DNA of 64,000 bases from PKWO01 sp036384915. GTDB lineage: Bacteria; Pseudomonadota; Gammaproteobacteria; Burkholderiales; Burkholderiaceae_D. The DNA is taken from contig DASVLJ010000025.1 in assembly GCA_036384915.1 (NCBI GenBank), forward strand, positions 62,001 to 126,000, in the 5' to 3' direction. The position numbers were made by a program, and so were the translations under genes. This document shows positions 25,129-34,261 of the stretch, in pieces. Position 1 is the stretch's first letter. Each line of letters starts with the position of its first letter. The notes beneath the pieces are model-generated. The model had not been told where the DNA came from, did not search any database, and saw only the letters and a list, made by a program, of their open reading frames with translations.

Positions 25129-28100
25129 ATGCAAAAGGATGGGAACAGGGAACCTGGTAGGCGCGGAGTGCGCGCCCGTTGGCAGTTCTGGATCGACCGG
25201 GGCGGCACATTTACCGATATCGTCGCGAAGAAGCCGGACGGCAGCCTGGTCACGCACAAGCTGCTGTCCGAGAATCCCGAGCAGTACAAGGATGCGGCCG
25301 TGGCCGGCATCCGCCATCTGCTGGGCCTGCAGCCGCATGAGCGCATCACGGCCGACCTGGTCGAGGCGGTGAAGATGGGCACCACGGTCGCCACCAATGC
25401 GCTCCTGGAGCGCAAGGGCGAGCCGACTGCGCTGGTGGCCACGCGCGGCTTCCGCGACGCCTTGCGCATCGCCTACCAGAACCGCCCGCGCCTGTTCGAC
25501 CGCCATATCGTGTTGCCCGAGCTTTTATACGGCGCCGTGGCCGAGGTCGACGAACGCGTGTCGGCCCATGGCGAAGTGATCGTCTCATTGGATGAGGGGG
25601 AGGCGCGGCGCCACCTGGAACACTTGTACGGCGCGGGCTTCCGCAGCGTTGCCGTGGTGCTGATGCACGGCTACCGCTATCCCGCTCACGAGCAGGCGCT
25701 GGGCCGCATCGCGCGGGAAACCGGCTTCACGCAAATTTCACTGTCGCACGAGGTCAGCCCGATGATGAAGCTGGTCTCGCGCGGCGACACCACGGTGGTC
25801 GACGCCTATCTCTCCCCGATTTTGCGGCGCTACGTCGATCAGGTGGCGGGCGAGATGGAAGGCGTCAACCTGTCGTTCATGCAAAGCAACGGCGGCCTGA
25901 CCGACGCGCATCGCTTCCAGGGCAAGGATTCCATCCTATCCGGTCCGGCGGGCGGCATTGTCGGCATGGTCGGCACGGCCAGGGAGGCCGGTTTCGAGCA
26001 CATCATCGGCTTCGACATGGGGGGCACCTCCACCGACGTCTCCCACTACGCCGGCGAGCTCGAGCGCGAATTCGAAACGCAGGTGGCCGGCGTGCGCATG
26101 CGGGCGCCGATGATGAGCATCCATACCGTGGCGGCGGGTGGCGGCTCGGTGCTGCACTTCGACGGCACACGCTACCGCGTCGGACCGGATTCGGCCGGCG
26201 CCAACCCCGGCCCGGCCAGCTACCGGCGCGGCGGCAAGCTTGCCGTGACCGATTGCAACGTCATGTTGGGTAAGATCCAGGCGGCCTACTTTCCCAAGGT
26301 GTTCGGTCCGCATGCCGACCAGCCGCTCGACCGCGAGGCCGTGGTCGAGAAGTTTAGCGCCCTGGCCGACGAGATCTGGCGCGCCACCGGCATCCGCCGT
26401 ACGCCCGAGGAAGTCGCGGAAGGCTTTATCGAAATCGCCGTGGGCAACATGGCCAACGCGATCAAGTTCATTTCGGTGCAGCGCGGCCACGACGTCTCCA
26501 ACTACGCGCTGTGCACCTTCGGCGGCGCCGGCGGCCAGCATGCGTGCCTGGTGGCCGATGCGCTGGGCATGACGCGTGTCTTCGCCCATCCGCTGGGCGG
26601 CGTGTTGTCCGCCTACGGCATGGGCCTGGCCGACCAGACTGCGATGAAGGAAGTGTCGATAGAGGGTGTGCTGTCGGACGCCCTGGTAGCCGAGCTGGAA
26701 AAATCCTTCGACGACATCGGCACGGCGGCCGCCAACGAGTTGATCGCGCAGGACATCCCTGCCTCGCGCATCGAGGTGCTGCGCCGCGCCCATTTGCGCT
26801 ACGAGGGAACCGATTCGGTGATCGTGGTCGCCTTCGGCAGCGTCGCCGCGATGCAGGCGCAATTCGAAGAAGCCTACAAGAAGCGCTACTCGTTCCTGAT
26901 GCACGGCAAGGATATGGTGGTCGAGGCGATTTCGGTCGAAGCCATCGGCGCCGCCGACGGCAAGGGTGCCGCCATCCAGGCCCGCCCGCCGCGCAGCGAA
27001 CCGCTGCAGGCCAGCGAAGTGGTGCGTCTCTATTCGGGCGGCGAATGGCATGACACCATGCTCTACATCCGCGCCGACACGCGTCCTGGCGACGTCATCG
27101 CCGGCCCGGCCGTGATCGCCGAGCAAAACGCGACCATGATCGTGGAACCAGGCTGGCAGGCCGAAGTGACCGAACTCGACAACCTGGTGCTGACGCGCGT
27201 CGCCGCCAGGCCAAGGCGCAAGGCCATCGGCACCGAGGTTGATCCGGTGATGCTCGAAGTGTTCAACAACCTCTTTATGAGCATCGCCGAACAGATGGGG
27301 CTGCGGCTGCAAAACACTGCGGTCTCGGTCAACATCAAGGAGCGGCTCGACTTCTCCTGCGCCGTGTTCGACGCGCAAGGCAACCTCATCGCCAATGCGC
27401 CGCACATCCCGGTGCATCTCGGCTCCATGGGGGAAAGCATCAAGACCGTCATGCGCGAAAACGCCGGCAAAATGCGGGCCGGCGACGTATTCATGCTCAA
27501 CGATCCCTACCATGGCGGCACCCATCTGCCCGACATCACCGTGGTTACGCCGGTGTTCGACCGCGCCGGCGAACGCATCCTGTTCTACGTCGGTTCGCGC
27601 GGCCACCATGCCGACGTGGGCGGCATCACGCCGGGCTCGATGCCGGCCGACAGCGTCACCATCGAGCAGGAAGGTGTGTTGATCGACAACTTCCAGCTCG
27701 TGCGCGGCGGGCGCCTGCTGGAAAAGGAGACGGCGGTGCTGCTGACTTCCGGCCCCTACCCGGCGCGCAACGTCGAGCAAAACCTGGCCGACCTGCGGGC
27801 GCAGATCGCCGCCAACCAGAAAGGCGTCGATGAGCTGCAAAAAATGGTCGACCAGTTCGGCCTGGAAGTGGTCCAGTCCTACATGCGCCACGTGCAGGAC
27901 AATGCCGAGGAAGCCGTGCGGCGCGTTATCACCGCCTTGAAGGACAGCAGCTACGAATATAAGCTCGACAACGGCGCCGCCATCAAGGTCGCCGTCACGG
28001 TCGACCATGAACAGCGTTCGGCCACGATAGACTTCACCGGCACGTCGGAGCAATTACCGAACAACTTCAATGCCCCGAGCGCCATCAGCATGGCGGCCGT

Positions 28101-28773
28101 GCTCTATGTGTTCCGTACTTTGATCGATGCGGACATCCCCTTGAATGCCGGCTGCCTCAAACCCTTGAACGTGATCATTCCCGAGGGCAGCATGCTCAAT
28201 CCGCGCCATCCGGCCGCAGTGGTTTCGGGCAATGTGGAAACGTCCAGCTGCGTCACCAATGCGCTCTACGGCGCGCTCGGCGTGCTCGCCTCGGCGCCGG
28301 GCACGATGAACAACTTCACCTTCGGCAATGCGCGCCATCAGTACTACGAAACCATTTCCGGCGGTTCCGGCGCGGGTGAAGGTTTTCACGGCACCGACGT
28401 GGTCCAGACCCACATGACCAACTCGCGCCTGACCGATCCCGAAGTGCTCGAATGGCGCTACCCGGTTCGGCTGGAGAGCCACGAAATCCTGCCCGACTCG
28501 GGCGGCCGCGGCCGCTGGCACGGCGGTAACGGCGGCGTGCGCAGGATCCGCTTCCTGGAAAAGATGACGGCCTCGATCCTGTCGAACAACCGCATCGTCC
28601 CGCCCTTCGGCATGGCCGGCGGCGAAGCGGGACGCTGCGGCAGGAACTACGTGATACGGCGCGACGGCAAAGTGGACCGCCTGGGTTTCGTGGCCAGCAC
28701 GGAGGTGGAAGCGGGTGACATCTTCGTCATCGAGACGCCCGGCGGGGGAGGGTATGGGAGCGAGGTGAAGTAG
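25129..28773 (+). CDS. Hydantoinase/5-oxoprolinase, HyuA-HyuB fusion
   Basis: This 1214-aa cytoplasmic enzyme joins a HyuA half (about 15-690: FWIDRGGTFTDIVAKKPDG, GFDMGGTSTDVS, FGGAGGQHACLVADALG) to a HyuB half (about 700-1210: FSCAVFDAQGNLIANAPHIPVHLGSM, NDPYHGGTHLPDITV). ATP-dependent 5-oxoprolinases have this fused length and hydrolyse 5-oxoproline to glutamate; bacterial N-methylhydantoinases are usually split. The actin-like ATP site is intact. AAAGG lies eight bases before the ATG. Together with a DUF1445 protein 5 kb away it suggests handling of 5-oxoproline or D-glutamate. Exact substrate is inferred. Confidence 0.88.
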   Translation: MQKDGNREPGRRGVRARWQFWIDRGGTFTDIVAKKPDGSLVTHKLLSENPEQYKDAAVAGIRHLLGLQPHERITADLVEAVKMGTTVATNALLERKGEPTALVATRGFRDALRIAYQNRPRLFDRHIVLPELLYGAVAEVDERVSAHGEVIVSLDEGEARRHLEHLYGAGFRSVAVVLMHGYRYPAHEQALGRIARETGFTQISLSHEVSPMMKLVSRGDTTVVDAYLSPILRRYVDQVAGEMEGVNLSFMQSNGGLTDAHRFQGKDSILSGPAGGIVGMVGTAREAGFEHIIGFDMGGTSTDVSHYAGELEREFETQVAGVRMRAPMMSIHTVAAGGGSVLHFDGTRYRVGPDSAGANPGPASYRRGGKLAVTDCNVMLGKIQAAYFPKVFGPHADQPLDREAVVEKFSALADEIWRATGIRRTPEEVAEGFIEIAVGNMANAIKFISVQRGHDVSNYALCTFGGAGGQHACLVADALGMTRVFAHPLGGVLSAYGMGLADQTAMKEVSIEGVLSDALVAELEKSFDDIGTAAANELIAQDIPASRIEVLRRAHLRYEGTDSVIVVAFGSVAAMQAQFEEAYKKRYSFLMHGKDMVVEAISVEAIGAADGKGAAIQARPPRSEPLQASEVVRLYSGGEWHDTMLYIRADTRPGDVIAGPAVIAEQNATMIVEPGWQAEVTELDNLVLTRVAARPRRKAIGTEVDPVMLEVFNNLFMSIAEQMGLRLQNTAVSVNIKERLDFSCAVFDAQGNLIANAPHIPVHLGSMGESIKTVMRENAGKMRAGDVFMLNDPYHGGTHLPDITVVTPVFDRAGERILFYVGSRGHHADVGGITPGSMPADSVTIEQEGVLIDNFQLVRGGRLLEKETAVLLTSGPYPARNVEQNLADLRAQIAANQKGVDELQKMVDQFGLEVVQSYMRHVQDNAEEAVRRVITALKDSSYEYKLDNGAAIKVAVTVDHEQRSATIDFTGTSEQLPNNFNAPSAISMAAVLYVFRTLIDADIPLNAGCLKPLNVIIPEGSMLNPRHPAAVVSGNVETSSCVTNALYGALGVLASAPGTMNNFTFGNARHQYYETISGGSGAGEGFHGTDVVQTHMTNSRLTDPEVLEWRYPVRLESHEILPDSGGRGRWHGGNGGVRRIRFLEKMTASILSNNRIVPPFGMAGGEAGRCGRNYVIRRDGKVDRLGFVASTEVEAGDIFVIETPGGGGYGSEVK

Positions 28774-28793
28774 AAAGAGGCTCCTCTCTTTAA

Positions 28794-28836
28794 CTCCCCT
28801 CTCCCGCGGGCGGGAGAGGGGTGGGGGAGAGGGGGA
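28794..28836. repeat. REP-like palindrome, copy B
   Basis: CCCCTCTCCCGC-GGGCGGGAGAGGGG hairpin immediately after hyuAB, followed by a G-rich tail. It is in inverted orientation to copy C 80 bp further on, giving a BIME-like pair. It may help terminate or protect the hyuAB transcript. Confidence 0.65.
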
Positions 28837-28913
28837 TTGCGATCAGGCTTGGCCTGTTTTTTCACTTAGCACGTCGCTACGGTTTCGCAACGGTATGAGC
28901 CAAAGCGCAACGT

Positions 28914-28952
28914 CCCTCACCCCTGCCCCTCTCCCGCCTGCGGGAGAGGGGT
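28914..28952. repeat. REP-like palindrome, copy C
   Basis: A C-rich head followed by CCCCTCTCCCGC-CTGCGGGAGAGGGG, the mirror orientation of copy B. It has the same orientation as the weaker copy A at 5.2 kb. It lies between hyuAB and the convergent MarR-like gene. Confidence 0.65.
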
Positions 28953-29051
28953 TTCAAGGTGTCGCTTGCATCTGTGAGTAGCGAGTAGGCCCGCGGTCGG
29001 GGGTAGTCCGGCAGATGCGTGCTGTTGTCGGCGCGAGCCGAAGGGCAAGCA

Positions 29052-29603
29052 TTAAAGCGAAGCCGCCGCCCGAGCCGCCTGCTCATACGCCCCCGACAGC
29101 ATGCGCAAATGCCGCGCAAACCCCGCCAGTTCGCTGGTGTCGGCCAAATCCCCGGCCAGCGAATTGACCAGCAATTCCTCGCGTATCTCGGCATAGCGCG
29201 CGCACAGCGCCTGGCCTGTCTCGCTCGTCGAATACAGCACTTCCTTGCCGCGCCGTGCCGTCTCGACCAGTCCCAGCGTCTGCAGTTTGCGCAGCGAATA
29301 ATTGACCACGTGCGTGTCTTCGATGTTGAGCGTGAAGGCGATGTCGGCCAGCTTCTTTTCCCGTGCCCGGTGGTTGATGTGGTGCAGCACCAGCACGTCG
29401 GTGATCGTCATGTCGCCCACACCGGCAGCGGCCATGCAACGCACTGCCCAGCGCGAGAACGCGTTGTAGGCGATGATCATGCCGAACTCGAACTCGCTCA
29501 ATTCCGAAACCGGGCCGGCTGCCAGGTGCGCAGACGAGACGATTGGTATCTTGGTCGCGGCCTTGGCGGCGCGCGCCGGTGCCGCTGGCTTTTCCTTGGG
29601 CAT
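29052..29603 (-). CDS. MarR-like winged-helix regulator (COG5631 type)
   Basis: This 183-aa protein has a basic Ala/Pro/Lys-rich N-terminal tail (1-25). A winged-helix core follows with KLADIAFTLNIEDTHVVNYSLRKLQTLGLV and the wing ETARRGKEVLYSTSETG. It belongs to the predicted MarR-like regulators found in Burkholderiales beside catabolic genes. It is convergent with hyuAB, from which it is separated by two REP-like palindromes, and may regulate the hyuAB/TRAP promoter region. Confidence 0.8.
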   Translation of the reverse strand: MPKEKPAAPARAAKAATKIPIVSSAHLAAGPVSELSEFEFGMIIAYNAFSRWAVRCMAAAGVGDMTITDVLVLHHINHRAREKKLADIAFTLNIEDTHVVNYSLRKLQTLGLVETARRGKEVLYSTSETGQALCARYAEIREELLVNSLAGDLADTSELAGFARHLRMLSGAYEQAARAAASL

Positions 29604-29681
29604 CGCTGTTTTCCTGTTGTGGTGCGGATGCGGTATTTTACTACCGCGGCAAGTGTAAAAATAAGCGTAAAAAATAAGCGC

Positions 29682-29708
29682 AAAAAGAAAGCCGCCCGCA
29701 GGCGGCCT
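29682..29708 (-). terminator. Rho-independent terminator of the porin gene
   Basis: On the minus strand GCCGCCTGCGGGCGGC forms a tight GC hairpin followed by TTTCTTTTTG. It lies 20 bp after the porin stop codon. Confidence 0.8.
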
Positions 29709-29728
29709 TCCCGTGAAACAAAGTTCGA

Positions 29729-31030
29729 TCAGAAAGCGTGGCGCATGCCGATGCCGAGGAAGCTGTTGCTGTCATGCAGGAAGCCTGCCGCGTAGCCGCC
29801 GTCGACCTTGCTGTACTGGTAACCTGCATACAGCTGGCTGCGCTTGGAGAGCTTGTAAGTGCCCATCAGCGAGTAGAACGTGTTGCTGCCGCTGCACTTG
29901 AACGATGCCGTGTCGCTCGCCACACACAAGCCGCCGGAATAATCGTTCTGCTCGATGTCGTAGGCCGCCCCGGCCAGCGTGAGGGCCGGCGTGAGGTCGT
30001 ACGAGACGCCGGCGAAATAGACGTTCAAGCGCTTTTCGATGGTATAAGCCGTCACGCTCGGCGTACCGGCCACGGGCACGCCGAACACGCTCGTGATCAG
30101 CATGTCCGCCGCCGGGTTGGACGGATTCTGGTATAGCAGGCGCTCATAGCCGCCGCTCACCTTCCAGCCGTCGCCCTTGTAGGCCAGGCCGAGCATATAG
30201 GCCGTGTTGTCGGTCACCGTCAGCGCCACCGCGCCCATCGTTGCCGAATTGCTCGCCGAGATCGCATCGTTGGTTTTTGAGTACAGGCCTTGTACGCTGA
30301 ACCGGCCTACGTCATAGCCGGCGGTCAACTGCAATTCCGATTGCGCGGAGCTTGCTCCGGCCTGGCCGCCGAGCTTATACAGCGCACCGACATTGAAGCC
30401 GTTGTCCAGTTTCAGGCGGTACTTGACGCTGTTATCGACGCGGTAGTCTTCGGTGAAGCCGCCGGCGCCGTAAGAGCCGAAATAACCGAAGGGTGAAAAT
30501 ACGTAGGAACCGCCCATCACGTCATAGGCGATCAGCGCATCGTAGCCCAGCGAATTGTTGCGGCCGAAGGCAATGCTGCCCCAATTGGAGGACGACAGCC
30601 CTACCGTGGCTTCGCGGTTGAACAGTTGGCCCGCCAGCGAGCTGTCGCCGTTGGCCGTGATCTGCTTGCTGGAGGGGTTGTCCGCCACCGAGGCGACGCC
30701 GTTGTTCAAGGCGCCGTCGAAGGAGTTGAACCCGGCTTCAAGCTTGAACGTGGCCTTCAGGCCGCCGCCCAGGTCTTCCGTGCCCTTGAAGCCGATGTTC
30801 GAGCCGCCGATGCCGCCGTTGAACATGCCGGTGACCGCATTGTCCGCGAAATGCGTGATGACGGGATTCACGCCGACGGGGAAATTGTAGTCCTGCGAAA
30901 GCGAATGCTGCGAATACCCGACGCCGATATCGAACGCGCCGTACATCTGCACGTTCGTTCCGTCGGCCGTCTGCGCGTTTGCGGCGCCGCCGGCCAGGCA
31001 TAGTCCCAAGGCGATTGTTGTCTTTTTCAT
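29729..31030 (-). CDS. Trimeric outer-membrane porin (Burkholderiales Porin_4/OmpC-like)
   Basis: This 433-aa protein has signal peptide MKKTTIALGLCLAGGAANAQ and begins the barrel with VQMYGAFDIGVGY. It contains GFKGTEDLGGGLKATFKLEAGF, the classic early strands of Burkholderiales general porins, then NREATVGLSS and SIAFGRN. It ends in the hairpin MRHAF with C-terminal Phe needed for barrel assembly. It would allow diffusion of small solutes. The gene has its own terminator and a 500-bp upstream region; that region shares a motif with the DUF1445/MFS promoter, so it may be co-regulated with that uptake cluster. Confidence 0.92.
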   Translation of the reverse strand: MKKTTIALGLCLAGGAANAQTADGTNVQMYGAFDIGVGYSQHSLSQDYNFPVGVNPVITHFADNAVTGMFNGGIGGSNIGFKGTEDLGGGLKATFKLEAGFNSFDGALNNGVASVADNPSSKQITANGDSSLAGQLFNREATVGLSSSNWGSIAFGRNNSLGYDALIAYDVMGGSYVFSPFGYFGSYGAGGFTEDYRVDNSVKYRLKLDNGFNVGALYKLGGQAGASSAQSELQLTAGYDVGRFSVQGLYSKTNDAISASNSATMGAVALTVTDNTAYMLGLAYKGDGWKVSGGYERLLYQNPSNPAADMLITSVFGVPVAGTPSVTAYTIEKRLNVYFAGVSYDLTPALTLAGAAYDIEQNDYSGGLCVASDTASFKCSGSNTFYSLMGTYKLSKRSQLYAGYQYSKVDGGYAAGFLHDSNSFLGIGMRHAF

Positions 31031-31532
31031 GTGTTCTCTCCTGATGTTTCAATAGTCTTTTCGATCATTGCCGCTTGTCTGCCTGTCCGCCTGCGCGGCG
31101 GCAGCGTGGCGGCGCGCCTCCTGCGCGATTCTGAAAAATGCTGCGTTGTTGCCCCCTCTGAGATGAAAGATGTTTGAGAAAAATCGTTATTTGAAAAAAG
31201 AATAGACGCGATTAAAAATAATCGCTATCGAGTTCTTTTTATCTGATACGTTCAGAATTTCTCAATTGACTTGGGGTGCCGTTGCACATCTATTGCGAGG
31301 CCCAATCCAGAGGCCCGGTGCCGGCTGTACTCCGATACGACTGTGCGATTTTCGGAGGAGCCTCAAAAGGGATAACTTGACGGGGAAAGAGAGAGGAAAA
31401 GAAAAAAGCCCGGCGAGCCGGGCGAAGAACCTGCCATAAATCTGCACGGGCGAGGCAATCAGCCCCACCCCTGGGTTTGACGCCTCGTGCTCGAATTTAC
31501 GGCGGTCCCGAGGCGGAGGAGCCTTAAATCGA
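31031..31532. other. Regulatory region upstream of the porin gene
   Basis: No gene is seen. The stretch holds a palindrome GCGATTA-AAAA-TAATCGC (31208-31225), then CGCTATCGAGTTCTTTTTATC (31223-31243 region), which recurs in shortened form before the DUF1445 gene. A terminator hairpin for the Cache-domain gene lies near the right end. The first 180 bp in front of the porin are AT-rich and should contain its promoter. Confidence 0.5.
31399..31421 (-). terminator. Rho-independent terminator of the Cache-MFS-DUF1445 operon
   Basis: On the minus strand GCCCGG-CTCG-CCGGGC is followed by TTTTTT. It is about 110 bp past the Cache-domain gene stop codon. Confidence 0.75.
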
Positions 31533-32015
31533 TCAGTCGTAGGCGCCGCATCCCAGCAGCACGCCGTCGAAGTTCTCGACGTAGACGCGCTTGTGCGCGA
31601 TATCCTTGCTCACCGGGTTGACCCATTTGTATTCGACCCAACCGTAGCCTTCTTTCTTCTTGCCCACGGCGAGGATATTCTTGATCAGGTACTGCCCGTC
31701 CGCATCCTTCATCTCCAGCACGTTCTTGCCGACCAGTTTCTGATTGCCGCCGTTGGCCAGCTCCACGCCATCGCCGTCGGCCATGAAGGCGAAGATATAG
31801 AGATCGCGGTCGATGAAGGCGCCCTTGGGATTGTTGAATTCGGCAAATGCCTTGTCCTTGCCGTTCTTTTTCAGGTATTCGCCGGCCCGCTTGACCATGG
31901 CCTTTGCCTCGTCAGGCGTGGCGCGCGGCTCGGCAGCCGGCGCCGGCGTAATGAGCGCGAAAGCGCATGCCGCCAGTATGGTGCGAAGGAAAAACTTGCG
32001 CGAAATCGTCTTCAT
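31533..32015 (-). CDS. Periplasmic single-Cache-domain (sCache_2) protein
   Basis: This 160-aa exported protein (signal ending APAAEP) consists of one small Cache domain: DEAKAMVKRAGEYLKKNGKDKAFAEF, DLYIFAFMADGDGVELANG, LIKNILAVGKKKEGYGWVEYKW and KRVYVENFDGVLLGCGAYD. Such free-standing Cache proteins bind small carboxylates or other ligands in the periplasm and may present them to receptors. It is the last gene of a run behind MFS and DUF1445, 21 bp from the MFS stop. The ligand may be the compound carried by that transporter. Confidence 0.8.
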   Translation of the reverse strand: MKTISRKFFLRTILAACAFALITPAPAAEPRATPDEAKAMVKRAGEYLKKNGKDKAFAEFNNPKGAFIDRDLYIFAFMADGDGVELANGGNQKLVGKNVLEMKDADGQYLIKNILAVGKKKEGYGWVEYKWVNPVSKDIAHKRVYVENFDGVLLGCGAYD

Positions 32016-32036
32016 GATGTCCCCCAGTGGAAATGG

Positions 32037-33323
32037 TCAGGATTCCAGTTGCTTGCCGCGTGTTTCAGGCAGCGAGAGCGCCGCCACCATCATCAAACCA
32101 TATGCGACGGCGGCGAACAAGCCGATTGTTTCGCCGAGTGCGACGTCGTGACTCACGATGCCGATCAGGTAAGGGAAGAGCGCGCCGACGGCCCGCCCCA
32201 TGTTGTAGGCAAAGCCCTGGCCCGATCCGCGGATGCGCGTCGGGAATAGTTCGGTCAGGAAGGAACCCATGCCGCTGAATACGCCGGAGACGAAAAAGCC
32301 CAGCGGGAAGCCGAGAAACAGCATCACCGAATCGGTGACCGACAGATGCGTATAGATCAGCGCCACGCACAGCGAGCCGATTGCGAACAGCACGAAGTTC
32401 TTCTTGCGCCCGAGATGGTCGGTCAGGAAGGCGCTGACGATATAGCCGATGTAGGAGCCGAAAATCACCATTGCCAGATAACCGCTGGTTGCCAACACCG
32501 TCAAGTGGCGCTCGGTCTTCAGAAAGGTCGGGAGCCAGGTTGTGATCGCGTAGTAGCCGCCCTGCGCGCCCGTCGTCAACAGCGCGGCGCGCAGCGTGAT
32601 GCCGATCATCTGCGGCGAAAATATCTCCATGAAGTTCGCCTGCCCGGCGCGAGCCGTTTCCGTGCGCTTTTGCGCGACATAGATTTCCGGCTCGTCGACG
32701 AAGCGCCGCACGAAGATCACGAACAGCGCAGGCAAAATGCCCAGCAGGAACAGGGCGCGCCACGCCAGTTCTTGCGGCAGGATGGAAAACATCAGCGAAT
32801 ACAGCAGCGCCGAAACGCCCCAGCCGATGGCCCAGCCGGCCTGCACCATGCCCACGGCCTTGCCCCTGTCCCTGGCGCGTATCACCTCGCCGATCAGGAT
32901 CGCGCCCGCGGTCCATTCGCCGCCCATGCCCAGGCCCATGAGGCCGCGCGCCAACAGCAATTGCGTGAAGTTTTGCGTCAGGCCGCACAGCACCGTGAAT
33001 ACGGCGAACCAGGTGATCGTGATCTGCAAGGCGCGCACGCGCCCGAAGCGGTCCGACAGAATCCCCGCCAGCCAGCCTCCTACGGCGGAGGTCAGCAGCG
33101 TCACGGTCCCGATCAGGCCGGCATCCGCCTTCGAAAGCGACCAGGTTGCGATCAGCGTGGGAATCACGAAGCTCAGGAACTGCGTATCCATCGCGTCGAG
33201 GCCATAGCCCGCCTTGCAGCTCCAGAAGGTGCGCTTCTCCTTGCCGGTCAGTTCCCGGTACCAGGAAAAGAGGCCGCCGTCTTCGCTTGCGGCGTTCGTC
33301 ATTGCCGGTGTTTCTGTTTTCAT
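32037..33323 (-). CDS. MFS transporter (organic-acid/sugar-acid symporter type)
   Basis: This 428-aa permease has twelve predicted helices. The N-terminal SCKAGYGLDAMDTQFLSFVIP places Asp residues in helix 1, as in aromatic-acid and carboxylate symporters. The loop 2-3 motif GGWLAGILSDRFGRVRALQ is complete, and loop 8-9 has DHLGRKKNF. GAGGAG precedes the ATG; a longer frame is open upstream but overlaps the intergenic region. It sits 73 bp after DUF1445 and before the Cache protein. The cargo is probably an organic or amino acid, inferred from neighbours. Confidence 0.88.
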   Translation of the reverse strand: MKTETPAMTNAASEDGGLFSWYRELTGKEKRTFWSCKAGYGLDAMDTQFLSFVIPTLIATWSLSKADAGLIGTVTLLTSAVGGWLAGILSDRFGRVRALQITITWFAVFTVLCGLTQNFTQLLLARGLMGLGMGGEWTAGAILIGEVIRARDRGKAVGMVQAGWAIGWGVSALLYSLMFSILPQELAWRALFLLGILPALFVIFVRRFVDEPEIYVAQKRTETARAGQANFMEIFSPQMIGITLRAALLTTGAQGGYYAITTWLPTFLKTERHLTVLATSGYLAMVIFGSYIGYIVSAFLTDHLGRKKNFVLFAIGSLCVALIYTHLSVTDSVMLFLGFPLGFFVSGVFSGMGSFLTELFPTRIRGSGQGFAYNMGRAVGALFPYLIGIVSHDVALGETIGLFAAVAYGLMMVAALSLPETRGKQLES

Positions 33324-33396
33324 TGATTCTCTCTCCTCTGTTATAGTAAAACCGTCTCTCTCTCCATGCGGGCACTGCCTCCAGGCCCTCGGCAAT

Positions 33397-34170
33397 TCAA
33401 GCCTCCAGCAGGGAAATATTGGGAATATCCGTCACCAGCATATGGCCGGGCTTGTGCGTGATCGCCAACGGCAACCGCGCTGCGCGCAAGGCTTCCTGCG
33501 GCGTCACCCCGCAGGCCCAAAACACCGGAATCTCGTCGGGCATGATTTCGACCGCGTCGCCATAGTCGGGCCGCCCGATATCGCGTATCCCGATCAGGGC
33601 CGGGTAGCCCAGGTGCACCGGCGCACCATGCACCTTGGGATATCGGCTCGTGATCTGGATCGCCCGTATCGCATCGGCCGCTTTCATCGGCCGCATCGAC
33701 ACCACCATGTTCCCGGCAAACGCACCGGCGGCCTCGTTAGGGATCGAGGTGCGGTACATCGCCACATTCTTGCCCTGCTCCACGTGGCGCAGGCGGATGC
33801 CTTCGTCGATTAGCAGTTGTTCGAACGAAAAGGAGCAGCCGATGGCGAAAGCCACGAAATCGTCCTGCCACAGGTCGTGCAGGCTGTCGCGTTCCTCGCT
33901 CATCTCGCCGTTGCGGTAGACGTAATAGCCGGGCAGGTCCGAGCGCAGATCGAGGTCGATGCCCAGTTGCGGCACGTTCCACCGGCCCGGCTGGCTCATG
34001 CCCAGCAGGGGGCAGGGCTTGGGGTTGCGTTGGCAGAATTGCAGGAAATCTTCGGCTTGCCGCTGCGGCAGCACCACCAGGTTGGCCTGCGCATAGTCCC
34101 CGCAGTAGCCGGAAGTGGGGGCACGGAAGGTGCCGGCGCGGATGCGCTGGCGCAAATGGGCTGGTGTCAT
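33397..34170 (-). CDS. DUF1445 family protein, D-glutamate cyclase-like/putative hydro-lyase
   Basis: This 257-aa protein matches the DUF1445 (COG4336) family, with GYCGDYAQANLVVLP, CPLLGMSQPG, FVAFAIGCSFSFEQ, MRPMKAADAIRAIQITSRYP and PVFWACGVTPQEAL. The same domain forms the catalytic part of mammalian D-glutamate cyclase, which makes 5-oxo-D-proline from D-glutamate; bacterial members are annotated as hydro-lyases. An alternative TTG start six codons upstream is open. It is first in a DUF1445-MFS-Cache run and diverges from a LysR gene. The nearby 5-oxoprolinase-type fusion makes a glutamate/5-oxoproline role attractive. Confidence 0.85.
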   Translation of the reverse strand: MTPAHLRQRIRAGTFRAPTSGYCGDYAQANLVVLPQRQAEDFLQFCQRNPKPCPLLGMSQPGRWNVPQLGIDLDLRSDLPGYYVYRNGEMSEERDSLHDLWQDDFVAFAIGCSFSFEQLLIDEGIRLRHVEQGKNVAMYRTSIPNEAAGAFAGNMVVSMRPMKAADAIRAIQITSRYPKVHGAPVHLGYPALIGIRDIGRPDYGDAVEIMPDEIPVFWACGVTPQEALRAARLPLAITHKPGHMLVTDIPNISLLEA

Positions 34171-34233
34171 GGTTGTTCTCGTAGGCAATTGGGCAAAAAG
34201 CTGATGGTAAGAATAGGCCCGTTCAGGAAATGC

Positions 34234-34251
34234 CGCTATCGAGTTTTTATC
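34234..34251. promoter_or_regulatory. Motif shared with the porin upstream region
   Basis: CGCTATCGAGTTTTTATC lies 64 bp upstream of the DUF1445 start. The porin upstream region holds the same words with three extra bases (31223-31243). Shared control of porin and operon is possible. Confidence 0.35.
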
Positions 34252-34261
34252 ACCACAAGTG

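Noticed and set aside
25936..28053. A 705-codon minus-strand frame inside the HyuA-HyuB gene
   Set aside because: It is the mirror frame of a long GC-rich gene whose plus-strand motifs are complete.
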